A DNA stretch of 64,000 bases from Actinacidiphila epipremni (GCF_012034175.1 NZ_JAATEJ010000001.1:434001-498000), one strand, 5' to 3'. Shown: positions 12,374-23,687, numbered from the stretch's first letter. Numbers and translations: made by a program. Notes: a model not told the origin generated them from the letters alone.

Positions 12374-14545
12374 TCAGCCGGTGATGCTGGGCCGGCCCGT
12401 CTCCAGGTGGCCGGTGAACCGCTGCGACCAGGACGCATCCGCGTCGGCCGTCACCGTCACGTCGTACCAGCCCTCGCTGAGCCGTACCGCGTCCACCGTC
12501 CACGTCTCGTGGCCGTGCGGCGCCACCCGGATGTGGCGCGGGGCGCCGGAGACGTAGTGGTTGTGGCGGACGGTGAAGGTCACCGGCTTCCGGCCGGTGT
12601 TGCGCAGCGTCAGGCGCAGCTCCGGGTGGCCCGACGTCCTGCCCTCGTAGTAGGCGGCCTCGACCGTGAGGTCCTTGCCCGCGGCGGCGGTGTCGCCGGT
12701 GAAGCGGCGCAGGAAGCGGTTCGGGCCGGTCACCGTCAGGTCGTACGCGGTCGGGCTCGCGCCGGTGCCGACCGGGCCCGTGCCGTGCGCCGTGGACTTC
12801 GCGCCCACCGTGTACTGGCCCGGGAAGGCGGCCGGGTACTGCGCGAGCGACGGGACGGCCGCCACGGCGTTGTCGTAGACCGTGAAGTGCGCGGCCTTCG
12901 TCGCGAACGGCGCCTCGTTGGCGAAGGACAGCCGCACCGAACCCGCCCCGAAACCGGTCAGGTTGGCGTTGGGCTGGTAGGGCAGCGGGCGGGCCGGCTT
13001 GGTGCCCTTCTCCTGCACGGGCATCGTGTTGTCGCCCGGCAGCGGGGTGTAGCGGGTCTCCGGGACCAGGTCGCCGGTCTCCGGCAGGTGCGGCAGCCCG
13101 TAGACCGGCGAGGCGAAGTCGAAGGCGCCGGTGAGGTCGCCGCACACCTTGCGGCGCCATGCGCTGATGTTGGGGGAGACGGCCGGCGTGCCCAGCGCCG
13201 TCGTCCACTTCTCCACGAACTGGATCACGGACGTGTGGTCGGACACCTCCGAGGTCACCCAACCGCCGCGCGTCCAGGGCGAGATGAGGATGAGCGGCAC
13301 CCGGAAGCCGAGGCCGACCGGCAGCGGCTGCGTCACGCCGTACTCGGCCATCGTGCCCGCGACGAACTCGTCGGCCTCGCCCGGCGCCGGCACCGGCGGC
13401 GCCACATGGTCGAACTGGCCGTCGTTCTCGTCGTAGTTGACGATCACCAGCGTGGAGTTGAAGACCTCGGGGTCGGCGTCGAGCGCCTCCAGCACGCCGC
13501 GCAGGAAGTACGCGCCGTTGCTCGGGGCGGTCACCGGGTGCTCGGAGAAGAACTGGTTGTTGACGATCCAACTGACCTGCGGCAGCGAGCCGTTCAGCAC
13601 GTCCGCGCGGATCGCGGCGTTGATGTTGTCGGCGTTGCCCGCAAGTCCCGTGGCCGGCTCGGGGACGTTCTTGACACCGTTGTCGTAGAAGGGGTTGCCC
13701 GGTTCGGCGGTGCCGCCCTGCGTGGGGTCGAGCTTGGCGAAGGTGTCGAAGTATTCGACGCCGTTGTCGCCGTAGTCGTCCGCGCACTGGTAGACGCGCC
13801 AGCTCACGCCCGCCTTCTGCAGCGTCTCGGCGTAGGACTCCCAGGGCAGGAACCTGCCGCGCTCGTCGCCACCGTCGTTGGCGGTGAACGTGCCGTGCTT
13901 CTTGTCGGCGTTGACCGTGCCGCCCCAGAGGTAGGTGCGGTTGGGGCCGGTCGCGCTGAGCACCGAGCAGTGGTAGGCGTCGCCGACGGTGTAGGCGTCG
14001 GCGAGGGCGTAGTGGAAGGGCAGGTCCTTGCGGTCGAGGTAGCCCAGCGTCGTGGGGCCGCCCTTGGCGTAGTACCAGCCGTTCATCAGGCCGCCGTACC
14101 AGGCGCCGTGCTGGTCGGCCCAACCGTGGCTCGTGCCGCCGTAGTTGGCCGCGCCCAGCTCCGCGCTCGGCGGGGTGGCGCCGCTCCAGGACTTCGCGCC
14201 GCTCAGCCGCCACGGGAACTGCGTCTCCGCGCCCACCACCGGCGTCTTGGGCTGCTCCCACACCGACTTGCCGCCGGGCAGCTGGATCGTGGCCCGGTCG
14301 CCGAAGCCGCGTACGCCCCTCATGGCGCCGAAGTAGTGGTCGAAGCTGCGGTTCTCCTGCATGATCACCACGACGTGCTTGATGTCGCGGAGGTCGCCGT
14401 GCCGGTGGCCGCCGTGGCCGTGCTCGGGCTCGTGGCCGTGCTCCGGGGCGGCGTCGGCGACACCGGGCGCGGCGGCGCCCACGGCAGCCGCGCCGGTGAC
14501 GGTGGCGGCGGCGCCCAGGAATTTCCTGCGGGACAGTGCGGACAT
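12374..14545 (-). CDS. phospholipase C, phosphocholine-specific type, Tat-secreted
   Basis: 723 aa. The N-terminus MSALSRRKFLGAAATVTGAA is a twin-arginine signal, so the folded enzyme is exported. The mature part opens with the phosphoesterase signature IKHVVVIMQENRSFDHYFGA and continues with RVPLILISPWTRGG and two C-terminal domains typical of bacterial PLCs. It hydrolyses phospholipid head groups or a related phosphodiester. An unusual His-rich stretch (PEHGHEPEHGHGGHRHG) follows the signal. The start at 14545 has GAAGGAA upstream; a longer frame adds 44 residues before the Tat signal and is unlikely. Phosphate control is common for the family, but I found no certain PHO box. Confidence 0.93.
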   Translation of the reverse strand: MSALSRRKFLGAAATVTGAAAVGAAAPGVADAAPEHGHEPEHGHGGHRHGDLRDIKHVVVIMQENRSFDHYFGAMRGVRGFGDRATIQLPGGKSVWEQPKTPVVGAETQFPWRLSGAKSWSGATPPSAELGAANYGGTSHGWADQHGAWYGGLMNGWYYAKGGPTTLGYLDRKDLPFHYALADAYTVGDAYHCSVLSATGPNRTYLWGGTVNADKKHGTFTANDGGDERGRFLPWESYAETLQKAGVSWRVYQCADDYGDNGVEYFDTFAKLDPTQGGTAEPGNPFYDNGVKNVPEPATGLAGNADNINAAIRADVLNGSLPQVSWIVNNQFFSEHPVTAPSNGAYFLRGVLEALDADPEVFNSTLVIVNYDENDGQFDHVAPPVPAPGEADEFVAGTMAEYGVTQPLPVGLGFRVPLILISPWTRGGWVTSEVSDHTSVIQFVEKWTTALGTPAVSPNISAWRRKVCGDLTGAFDFASPVYGLPHLPETGDLVPETRYTPLPGDNTMPVQEKGTKPARPLPYQPNANLTGFGAGSVRLSFANEAPFATKAAHFTVYDNAVAAVPSLAQYPAAFPGQYTVGAKSTAHGTGPVGTGASPTAYDLTVTGPNRFLRRFTGDTAAAGKDLTVEAAYYEGRTSGHPELRLTLRNTGRKPVTFTVRHNHYVSGAPRHIRVAPHGHETWTVDAVRLSEGWYDVTVTADADASWSQRFTGHLETGRPSITG

Positions 14546-14713
14546 TTTCGGTTCCTTCAGGTCGGGGGCAAGCCCAGACACTGATCCCGCATTGCTGCCG
14601 CCAGGCATCCGCGGACCGACGCGAGGGTGGCCGGAAGTCCAAGATCCGGTCCCCTCGCGTACGGCCCCCTCGCGCACGGCCCCGTCACCTACGGGCTCGT
14701 GACGAACCCGCCG

Positions 14714-14977
14714 CTACGCCCCTTCGCCCAGCACCTCCATGACCAGCTCGCGCTGCGCCGGCGTCAGCACCGGGTCGGCGAACTGGATCGTGCGGCCGTC
14801 CACGTCCACGGTGTACGCGTAGCCGTCCGGGTGCGGGACGGGGACGGTCGGCGCGGCCCCCAGGGCGGCCTCGGCCAGCGCGTGGAGGTGCTCCGCGTCC
14901 GGCCGGGTCGCGGTGTCCAGGACGGCGTGCCGGGACAGGCCCGCGAAGCCGCCGGAGCGGGTCACCTCGATACGCAT
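14714..14977 (-). CDS. emfourin, protealysin inhibitor
   Basis: 87 aa, starting MRIEVTRSGGFAGLSRHAVL with PDGYAYTVDVDGRTIQFADP in the middle. This matches the emfourin family of cytoplasmic inhibitors of protealysin-like M4 metalloproteases. It begins 9 nt after the protease stop and is almost certainly co-transcribed with it. It probably keeps the protease inactive in the producing cell or sets its delivery. No signal peptide, in agreement with the family. Confidence 0.88.
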   Translation of the reverse strand: MRIEVTRSGGFAGLSRHAVLDTATRPDAEHLHALAEAALGAAPTVPVPHPDGYAYTVDVDGRTIQFADPVLTPAQRELVMEVLGEGA

Positions 14978-14986
14978 GGGGTCTGC

Positions 14987-16120
14987 TCACACCTCCTGCG
15001 GCTGGCCCGGCTGCTGCCGGGGCAGGCCCGTGGCCTTCGTGGGCGTCACGCCGACCTCCTGCCAGGCGGCCTGGACCGCGCGGCTCTGGTCGCCCTCACC
15101 GTAGCGGGCCACGGCCGCCGCGACGGTGGCCGCGGCGAAGTCGGCGAACTGGGCGTGCGACGACAGGTGCCCGCCGGTCAGCGTGTCGTACCACACCTGC
15201 CCCGCCTGCTCCCAGGCATGCCCGCCGAGCTTCGTCGCCAGCAGGTAGAACGCGTGGTTGGGGATGCCGGAGTTGAGGTGCACCCCGCCGTTGTCCGCCG
15301 AGGTGTGCACGTAGTGCGCCATCGTCGCCGGCTGCGGGTCCTTGCCGAGCTTGGGGTCGTCGTACGCGGTGCCGGGCGCCTTCATCGAGCGCAGCGCCAC
15401 GCCGTGCACGCCCGGGGCGAGCAGGCCGGCGCCGATGAGCCAGTCGGCCTGGTCGGCGGTCTGGCCGGCGGCGTACTGCTTGATGAGGCTGCCGAAGACG
15501 TCGGACACCGACTCGTTGAGCGCGCCGGACTGGCCCTGGTAGTCGAGGTTGGCGCTGTACTGCGTGACGCCGTGCGTCAACTCGTGGCCGATCACGTCCA
15601 CCGGGAGGGTGAAGTCCAGGAAGATCTTCCCGTCGCCGTCCCCGAAGACCATCTGCTCGCCGTTCCAGAAGGCGTTGTTGTAGTCCTTCAGGTAGTGCAC
15701 GGAGGCCGTCAGCGGCAGGCCCCGGCCGTCGATGGAGTGGCGCTTGTACGCCTTCAGATACGTCTCGAAGGTCGCGCCGAGCCCGTCGTACGCCCGGTTG
15801 ACGCTCGCGTCGGACGACGGGTCGGCGCCCTCGGCGCGGACCTTGCGGCCCGGGAGGGTGTCCTGGTGGCCGGAGTCGTAGATGGTGCGCTGGGGCTTGT
15901 CGGAGTCGGAGTCGGAGTCGGCGCCGGCGCCGGCCGCCGTGGCGGCGGCGGCTCCGTGCAGGCCCAGCAGGGCGTTGTGCTGGCGGCGGGTGCGCTCGCG
16001 GGCGTCGTGCTCCAGGGTGCGGCGGGCGCCGCCGGCCAGGTCCGGGTTCTCGTGCCTGGCGAGTTGGTCGAGGATGTGCGGCGGGATGATCGTGCAGAAG
16101 ACGGGCGTAACGGTGTCCAT
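14987..16120 (-). CDS. protealysin-like M4 metallopeptidase
   Basis: 377 aa. The short PLN-type propeptide is recognised by MDTVTPVFCTIIPPHILDQL, with Cys9 as a probable cysteine switch. The catalytic site is HELTH (179-183) with Glu203 in ALNESVSDVFG as the third zinc ligand. A low-complexity Ala/Ser/Asp linker (about 57-75) joins propeptide and catalytic domain. As in protealysins there is no standard signal peptide. The ATG at 16120 gives exactly the family N-terminus; the frame is open 36 codons further up. The emfourin inhibitor gene follows at once. Confidence 0.93.
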   Translation of the reverse strand: MDTVTPVFCTIIPPHILDQLARHENPDLAGGARRTLEHDARERTRRQHNALLGLHGAAAATAAGAGADSDSDSDKPQRTIYDSGHQDTLPGRKVRAEGADPSSDASVNRAYDGLGATFETYLKAYKRHSIDGRGLPLTASVHYLKDYNNAFWNGEQMVFGDGDGKIFLDFTLPVDVIGHELTHGVTQYSANLDYQGQSGALNESVSDVFGSLIKQYAAGQTADQADWLIGAGLLAPGVHGVALRSMKAPGTAYDDPKLGKDPQPATMAHYVHTSADNGGVHLNSGIPNHAFYLLATKLGGHAWEQAGQVWYDTLTGGHLSSHAQFADFAAATVAAAVARYGEGDQSRAVQAAWQEVGVTPTKATGLPRQQPGQPQEV

Positions 16121-16291
16121 GTACGCAATGTGGCACTGCCTGCACGCTCTGTCACTACCTCGGGATCGAAATTGACGAGAACGAGGGAAGTGTCGGGATT
16201 CCGGTGGACACGCCGCCGCGTCTTGCATGCTGAGAGGATCCGCATACCGGCTGCGTCAAACCGCCCCGCTCGGGTTAAGGTCGTTTCCGTC

Positions 16292-18189
<1,898 letters not shown>

Positions 18190-18194
18190 TCACC

Positions 18195-18274
18195 CCGCCG
18201 GGTCCTTTCCGGCGGCGAAACAGCGGCAAAAACCCCGCGCGTACGGGGGCAATGACGAATTGCCCCCGTACGCG
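18195..18274 (+). terminator. two hairpins after leuA
   Basis: CCGCCGG (18195-18201) pairs with CCGGCGG (18209-18215). A second, perfect 16-bp hairpin joins 18238-18253 to 18259-18274 around GACGA. Confidence 0.8.
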
Positions 18275-18403
18275 GTACTGACTGCACCCGACAACTGTGG
18301 CTAACATCACGGCGTACGGCACCGTCGCCGGAGCGTCAACGCGCACGTACTTCGGGCCGATGCGTGGACGTACCGGAACGAGGGACGGGCCGGAGGGTGC
18401 AGC

Positions 18404-19114
18404 GTGAAGAAGCTGGGACTGTGGATCTGGGGTGTGCGCACGTCCTGGCACACCGAGGACGACGGTGAGTTCTTCTGCCCCGACTGCGGCGGTGACCGCA
18501 GCTACCACCGCAGAACCGGCGTCCGGCGGCTGACGGTGATCGGCGTGCCGCTGGTCAGCCGCGGCAGCGCCGGCTCCGTCATAGAGTGCTCCGCCTGCCA
18601 CCGGCATTACAGCGCCGAGGCGCTGCTGCGCCCCACCACCACCCGCTTCTCCGCGATGCTGCGCGAAGCCGTGCACACCATCGCGCTCGCGGTCCTCACC
18701 GCAGGCGGCTCCACCGGGCGGCCCGCCCGCGAGGCCGCCGTCGGCGCGGTCCGCGCGGCCGGCTTCAGCGACTGCACCGAGGACCAGCTGCTCGGCCTGC
18801 TCGCCGCGATCGTCGCCGACGAAGGCCGCTACGCCGCCTCGCAGGAGCTCGGCCACCACTCCTTCGCCGAACCCGTCGACGCGTGCGGCAGCTGGCTGTC
18901 CATCGAGCTGCACGAGGCGCTGGAGCCGCTCGCCGACCACCTCGCCCAGCTCGGCCGCGAGCGGGTGCTGCTCCAGGGCGCCCACATCGCGCTCGCCGAC
19001 GGGCCCTACCTGCCCGCCGAGCGCGAGGTGCTGGAGGCCGTGGGCCGCTGCCTGTCGCTGCCCATCGACGACATCGACCGGCTGCTGGCCGCCGCGGCTG
19101 CCACCACGGGCTGA
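18404..19114 (+). CDS. TerB-like protein with N-terminal zinc ribbon
   Basis: 236 aa. The N-terminus has CPDCGGDRSYHRR and CSACHRHYSAE, a two-CxxC zinc ribbon. The C-terminal half (about 85-236) is an all-helical TerB-type domain with AIVADEGRYAASQE and IALADGPYLPAEREVLEAVG. TerB domains occur in stress and membrane-associated metal-binding complexes; the exact role here is unknown. The gene sits directly after leuA, as I recall it does in other Streptomyces. The GTG start follows CGGAGGG. Confidence 0.82.
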   Translation: MKKLGLWIWGVRTSWHTEDDGEFFCPDCGGDRSYHRRTGVRRLTVIGVPLVSRGSAGSVIECSACHRHYSAEALLRPTTTRFSAMLREAVHTIALAVLTAGGSTGRPAREAAVGAVRAAGFSDCTEDQLLGLLAAIVADEGRYAASQELGHHSFAEPVDACGSWLSIELHEALEPLADHLAQLGRERVLLQGAHIALADGPYLPAEREVLEAVGRCLSLPIDDIDRLLAAAAATTG

Positions 19115-19133
19115 CGCCGGCCGGTCCGTGATC

Positions 19134-19145
19134 ATCCCCGGGGAT
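19134..19145. promoter_or_regulatory. 12-bp palindrome upstream of the MMPL gene
   Basis: ATCCCCGGGGAT is a perfect palindrome in the 166-bp gap ahead of the MMPL gene. GGGAGTA is repeated directly at 19155 and 19181. A possible operator. Confidence 0.3.
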
Positions 19146-19280
19146 AATCCGCCGGGAGTAGCGGCGGGCCCCGGCAGTCGCGGGGAGTAACCGGCAGATC
19201 GCTCCTGAGCCCGACGAAACGCGCGCCCCGCGACGGGACGCTGGTGAGGACAGCCAGCGAACCCCCGAGGGGAGCACCCG

Positions 19281-21422
19281 ATGAGGGCCGACCGCACCGC
19301 CGCACCCGCCGAGAGCCCGCACCCGGTGACCCGCAGCGCCGCCTCCGGGCCACCGGGCGGGCCGGCGCGCCCGCGCAGCCCCCGGCGCGGGCTGCCGTGG
19401 GCGGTGATCGGCCTGTGGGTCGTGGTCCTCGCCGTCTCCGCGCTCTTCGCCGGCAAGCTCGGCGGCGTCAAGCACGACGAGGCCGTCGACTACCTGCCCG
19501 CGAGCGCGCAGTCCACGCAGGTCGCCAAGATCCAGCAGGAGATGTCCGGCGGCAGCGCCACCGACCTCGTCCTCGTCTACGACCGCGCCGCCGGCCTGAC
19601 CGCCGCCGACCGCGCCACCGCCGACCGGCAGACCGCCGACCTCGCCCGCGCGTTCCCGCTCACCGGCGCCCCGCCCGCCCCCGTCACCTCGAAGGACGGC
19701 CGGACGCTGATGGTGCCGGTCTCCGTCGCCGAGAGCGCCGGCAAACCCGAGGACGTCGTCAAGGACGTACGCGACCGGCTCGCCGCGGGCCGCCCCGCGG
19801 GCCTGGCGGTCGACGTCGGCGGGCCCGGCGCCGCGCAGGCCGACGCCAAGGAGGTCTTCGCCAGCATCGACGGCACGCTGCTCGTCACCACCGCCGGGAT
19901 CGTCGCGCTGCTGCTCATCCTCACCTACCGCAGCCCCTTCCTGTGGCTCGTGCCGCTCGCCGTCGTCGGCGTCGCCGCCGGCACGTCCATGGCCCTCGTC
20001 TACGGCATGGTCGAGGCGTTCGGCCTCACCGTCTCCGACATGAGCTCGTCCGTCATGACCGTGCTCATCTTCGGCGCCGGCACGGACTACGCCCTGCTGC
20101 TGATCTCCCGCTACCGCGAGGAGCTGCGCCGCGTCCCGGAGCCGTACGAGGCGATGCGCGCGGCCCTGCGCGGCGTCGGCCCGGCGGTGCTCACCTCGGC
20201 GGCCACCGTCGTCGCCGGGCTGCTGTGCCTGCTCGCCGCGGACCTCAACAGCAGCCGCGGCCTCGGGCCGGTCGGCGCGGTCGGCATCCTCTGCTCGCTG
20301 GCCGCCATGACGACGCTGCTGCCCGCCGTGCTCGTCCTGCTCGGCCGCCGCGTCTTCTGGCCGCTCATCCCCGCGTACGGCACCCCGTCGCGCGCCGGGC
20401 GCGGCGTCTACCGCCGGATCGGCACGTTCGTGGTGCGCCGCCCGGCCGCCGTGCTGGCCGCCTCCGCGGTCGCCGTGGGCGCACTGGCCCTCGGCGTCGG
20501 CAACCTGCCCGGCGCGCTGCACCAGGACGACACGTTCACCAGCGCCCCGGAGTCCGTGGACGCCGACCACATCCTGCACCGGGCCTTCCCCGAGCGCAGC
20601 ACGCAGGCGATCACGGTGGTGGTGCCCGCCGCGGCGGCGGACACGGCGAAGGCGGCGGTCGCCGGCACGACGGGCGTGGCGAACGCGGTCGCCGGGCGCA
20701 CCGGCGGCGGCTGGACGGAAATCTCCGCGTATGCCGCTGCCGCGCCCGACACCGCGGGGGAGAAGGCGACGATCGAGCGGCTGCGGGTCGTCGCCGCCGC
20801 CGAGCACGGCCTGGTCGGCGGGGCCGCCGCGCAGGCCCTCGACACGGCCGACACGTCCGCGCGGGACCGCGCGCTGGTCATCCCGCTGGTGCTCGCCGCG
20901 GTCTTCCTGCTGCTGGCGGCACTGCTGCGCAGCGTGGTCGCTCCGCTGCTGCTCACGGTGGCGATGGTCGCCGTGTGGGGCGCCGCACTCGGCCTCGGCG
21001 GCCTGCTCTTCGGCCCCGTCCTCGGCTTCCACGGCATCGACCCGGGCCTGCCCCTGCTGAGCTTCGTCTTCCTCGTGGCGCTGGGCGTCGACTACGGCAT
21101 CTTCCTGATGCACCGCATGCGCGAGGAGGCCCGCTCCGGGGCGAGCCCCTCCGGGGCGGCCGTCGCGGCGCTGGAATCCACCGGCGGCGTCATCGCCTCC
21201 GCGGGCATAGTCCTCGCGGCGACCTTCCTGGTCCTGGCGTCCCTCCCCCTGGTGATGATGGTCGAAATGGGCCTGGTTATCGCCCTGGGCGTCCTCCTCG
21301 ACACATTCGTGGTCCGCCCCTTCCTCGTCCCCGCCGCCACGACCCTCCTGGGCCCCCGAATCTGGCTCCCCTCCCACACAGGAGCTCCCCCCACGCCGCG
21401 CCGCGCCTACGCCGCAGGGTAA
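19281..21422 (+). CDS. MMPL/RND-family transporter
   Basis: 713 aa with about 12 helices in two similar halves. Each half has the family signature in its helix-4 region: FGAGTDYALLLISRYREEL and LGVDYGIFLMHRMREE. MMPL proteins export lipids, pigments or drugs with proton exchange. A Pro-rich cytoplasmic N-terminus precedes helix 1. CGAGGGGAG precedes the ATG. No regulator is adjacent, although a palindrome lies upstream and a palindromic repeat element follows the stop. Confidence 0.92.
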   Translation: MRADRTAAPAESPHPVTRSAASGPPGGPARPRSPRRGLPWAVIGLWVVVLAVSALFAGKLGGVKHDEAVDYLPASAQSTQVAKIQQEMSGGSATDLVLVYDRAAGLTAADRATADRQTADLARAFPLTGAPPAPVTSKDGRTLMVPVSVAESAGKPEDVVKDVRDRLAAGRPAGLAVDVGGPGAAQADAKEVFASIDGTLLVTTAGIVALLLILTYRSPFLWLVPLAVVGVAAGTSMALVYGMVEAFGLTVSDMSSSVMTVLIFGAGTDYALLLISRYREELRRVPEPYEAMRAALRGVGPAVLTSAATVVAGLLCLLAADLNSSRGLGPVGAVGILCSLAAMTTLLPAVLVLLGRRVFWPLIPAYGTPSRAGRGVYRRIGTFVVRRPAAVLAASAVAVGALALGVGNLPGALHQDDTFTSAPESVDADHILHRAFPERSTQAITVVVPAAAADTAKAAVAGTTGVANAVAGRTGGGWTEISAYAAAAPDTAGEKATIERLRVVAAAEHGLVGGAAAQALDTADTSARDRALVIPLVLAAVFLLLAALLRSVVAPLLLTVAMVAVWGAALGLGGLLFGPVLGFHGIDPGLPLLSFVFLVALGVDYGIFLMHRMREEARSGASPSGAAVAALESTGGVIASAGIVLAATFLVLASLPLVMMVEMGLVIALGVLLDTFVVRPFLVPAATTLLGPRIWLPSHTGAPPTPRRAYAAG

Positions 21423-21429
21423 CCACCAA

Positions 21430-21644
21430 GGGCGCGGCTGCGTTTGCGTCGGACGCCGGCAAACCAGGGGCGCGGGGAACTGCGCGACCAGCCATATGCG
21501 GCCCGCAGGTCGCCACCGACCCAAAGGGGCTGTTCGGTCCGATCCGGACCACCGGCCGGTGGCCGGTTGCTGGGGGTACCCCCTCTGGGGGAGCAGTTCC
21601 CCGCGCCCCTGGGGTGGTGGCCGTCAGGCGCAAACGCAGCGCCC
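21430..21644. repeat. 215-bp palindromic intergenic repeat element
   Basis: Outer arms 21430-21448 and 21629-21644 are near-complements. Inner arms 21464-21483 and 21593-21612 are perfect 20-bp complements containing GGGGCGCGGGGAACTGC, a sequence I know as widely repeated between Streptomyces genes. The centre has smaller GC-rich dyads. It fills the gap between the MMPL gene and the histidine kinase gene. Confidence 0.8.
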
Positions 21645-21702
21645 GGCAGGGTGGGCAACATCCGGCGCAGGGAGAAGCTCTAGGCGGAAGATAGGGGGCG
21701 TG

Positions 21703-22992
21703 ATGAGTAGCGTCGCGTTGGGCGGCACGCCGGCCGGGCCGGCGGAGCGGGTGGCAACCCGCGATATCGCGTTCGCCGCGATCGTGTTCGCGGCGCAAGC
21801 CGCCCTCGCCCTCGGGCTGCCGGAAGCCGCACGCAGCCACCGCCCCGACACCGCCGGATGGCTCATGCTCGCGGCCAGCGCCGCCGTGCTCGCATGGCGG
21901 CGCACCGCCCCCATGTGGTGCCTGCTCAGCATGGTCCTGGTCGTCGCGCCCTACCACTACATGGAGAACATCCAGGAAGCCCCGCTCCCGTCCAGCATGA
22001 TCGCCCTGTACTCCCTCGCGGTCGCGGGCCCGCCGGCCCGCACCTTCCTCGCCGTCCCCACCGTCGTCGGAACGATGGCCGCGGTCATGGCGGCGATGGG
22101 CAAGCCCACCGCGGGCAGCCAGATGCTCCAGGGAGCGGGCTGGATAGTCGCGGTCGCGGTCGCCGGCGAGGTCGTGCGGATGCACCGCAACTACATCGCC
22201 GCGATCATGGAGCGCGCGGAGCGCGCCGAGCGGACCCGGGAGGAGGAGGCGGCCCGCCGGGTCGCGGAGGAGCGGCTGCGGATCGCCCGCGACCTGCACG
22301 ACCTGCTCGCGCACAGCATCACCCTGATCGGCGTGCAGACCTCCGTCGCCGCGCACATCCTCGTCGCCGACCCCGAGCGGCTGGACCGCACCGCGGTGGC
22401 CGGCGCGCTGGACGCCATCGCCGACACCTGCCGGGAGGCCCGCGCGGAGCTGCGCACGACGCTGAAGGTGCTGCGGGCCGACAGCGACGGGCCGCTGCCC
22501 GACCTCGCCGGTATCCCGGCGCTGGCCAGGGCCGCGGAGGCGGCGGGCGCGAAGGTGGCGCTGCATGTCGACGCGGGCGCCGAGACCGTGCCGCCCGCGG
22601 TGGGCGCGGCGGCGTACCGGATCGTGCAGGAGTCGCTGACCAACGCCGTGCGCCACTGCGGCGCGCCCTCGCCGCGGATACGTGTCGCGGTCGAGCGGCG
22701 GGGCGCGAGCCTGCGGGTGAGCGTGGAGGACGACGGGCCCGGCCCGGTGCGCGGCCCGGACGGCGACCGCCCGGAGGGCTTCGGCATCGTCGGCATGCGG
22801 GAGCGCGCCAGGACCGTCGGCGGCAGCCTCACCGCCGGGCCGCGCGACGACGGAGAGCCCGGCTTCCGGGTCGCCGCGGTCCTCCCGTGCGCCCCCGACC
22901 TCACCGACCGCGCGGACCGGGACCGCGGCGAGGCCCCGCAGCCGCACGGCGCCGCGCTCCGTACCGACCAGCCCCAGGGAGGCCCCGCATGA
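21703..22992 (+). CDS. two-component sensor histidine kinase, NarL-partner type
   Basis: 429 aa. About six N-terminal helices (residues 22-160) form the sensor. The HisKA_3 dimerisation box is RLRIARDLHDLLAHSITLIG with the phospho-His in DLHD, and the HATPase has QESLTNAVRHCG, VEDDGPGP and GFGIVGMRERA. It phosphorylates the response regulator coded next. ATG at 21703 is preceded by AGGGGG; an in-frame GTG sits immediately upstream. The stop overlaps the regulator start (ATGA). The signal is unknown. Confidence 0.93.
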   Translation: MSSVALGGTPAGPAERVATRDIAFAAIVFAAQAALALGLPEAARSHRPDTAGWLMLAASAAVLAWRRTAPMWCLLSMVLVVAPYHYMENIQEAPLPSSMIALYSLAVAGPPARTFLAVPTVVGTMAAVMAAMGKPTAGSQMLQGAGWIVAVAVAGEVVRMHRNYIAAIMERAERAERTREEEAARRVAEERLRIARDLHDLLAHSITLIGVQTSVAAHILVADPERLDRTAVAGALDAIADTCREARAELRTTLKVLRADSDGPLPDLAGIPALARAAEAAGAKVALHVDAGAETVPPAVGAAAYRIVQESLTNAVRHCGAPSPRIRVAVERRGASLRVSVEDDGPGPVRGPDGDRPEGFGIVGMRERARTVGGSLTAGPRDDGEPGFRVAAVLPCAPDLTDRADRDRGEAPQPHGAALRTDQPQGGPA

Positions 22993-23687
22993 CGACGCCC
23001 GAACCGATCCGGGTGCTGCTCGCCGACGACCAGACGCTGGTGCGCGCGGCGTTCGCGATGCTCATCGAGTCGGCCCGCGACATGGAGGTCGTCGGGCAGG
23101 CCGGCACCGGCGTGGAGGCGGTGGAGCGGGCCCGCAGCGCCCGCGCGGACGTCATCGTCATGGACATCCGGATGCCGGAGATGGACGGCATCGAGGCCAC
23201 CCGCAGGATCGCCGCCGACGACGACCTCGCCGGGGTGCGCATCCTCGTGCTGACCACCTACGACGACGACGAGAACCTCGTGGCGGCGCTGCGCGCGGGC
23301 GCGTCCGGCTTCATGGTCAAGGACACCAGGCCGGCCGAGCTGCTGGACGCGATCCGTACCGTCGCCTCGGGGGACGCGCTGCTGTCGCCCGGGCCCACCG
23401 CGCGGCTGATCTCCCGGGTGCTGCGGCTGCCCGACCGTCCGCAGGTGAGCGCGCCCGCGGCCGGCGGCGAGCGGCTCGCCGGGCTGTCGGACCGGGAGCG
23501 CGAGGTGCTGACCCTGGTGGCCCGCGGCCTGAACAACGCCGAGGCCGGCGAGGCGCTGGGCCTCAGCCCGCTGACCGCGAAGACGCATGTGAGCCGGATC
23601 ATGGGCAAGCTCGGCGCCCGCGACCGGGCCCAACTGGTCATCGCCGCCTACGAGTCCGGCCTGGTCGCCCCCGGCGCCGAGCACTGA
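22989..23687 (+). CDS. response regulator, NarL/LuxR family
   Basis: 232 aa. The receiver domain has IRVLLADDQTLVR and the phospho-acceptor Asp in VIVMDIRMPEMDG. The LuxR-type DNA-binding domain has LSDREREVLTLVARGLNNAE and LSPLTAKTHVSRIMGKLG. It is translationally coupled to the kinase upstream and forms its cognate partner. Target genes are not evident from the sequence. Confidence 0.95.
   Translation: MTTPEPIRVLLADDQTLVRAAFAMLIESARDMEVVGQAGTGVEAVERARSARADVIVMDIRMPEMDGIEATRRIAADDDLAGVRILVLTTYDDDENLVAALRAGASGFMVKDTRPAELLDAIRTVASGDALLSPGPTARLISRVLRLPDRPQVSAPAAGGERLAGLSDREREVLTLVARGLNNAEAGEALGLSPLTAKTHVSRIMGKLGARDRAQLVIAAYESGLVAPGAEH

Noticed and set aside
10929..14642. 1237-codon open frame on the minus strand
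   Set aside because: It runs antisense or out of frame to the HATPase, the hypothetical gene and phospholipase C. Low-complexity Arg/Gly/Ala content marks it as a GC-skew shadow.
18765..21524. 919-codon minus-strand frame opposite the MMPL gene
   Set aside because: No domain, biased composition, and exactly opposite a well-supported transporter.
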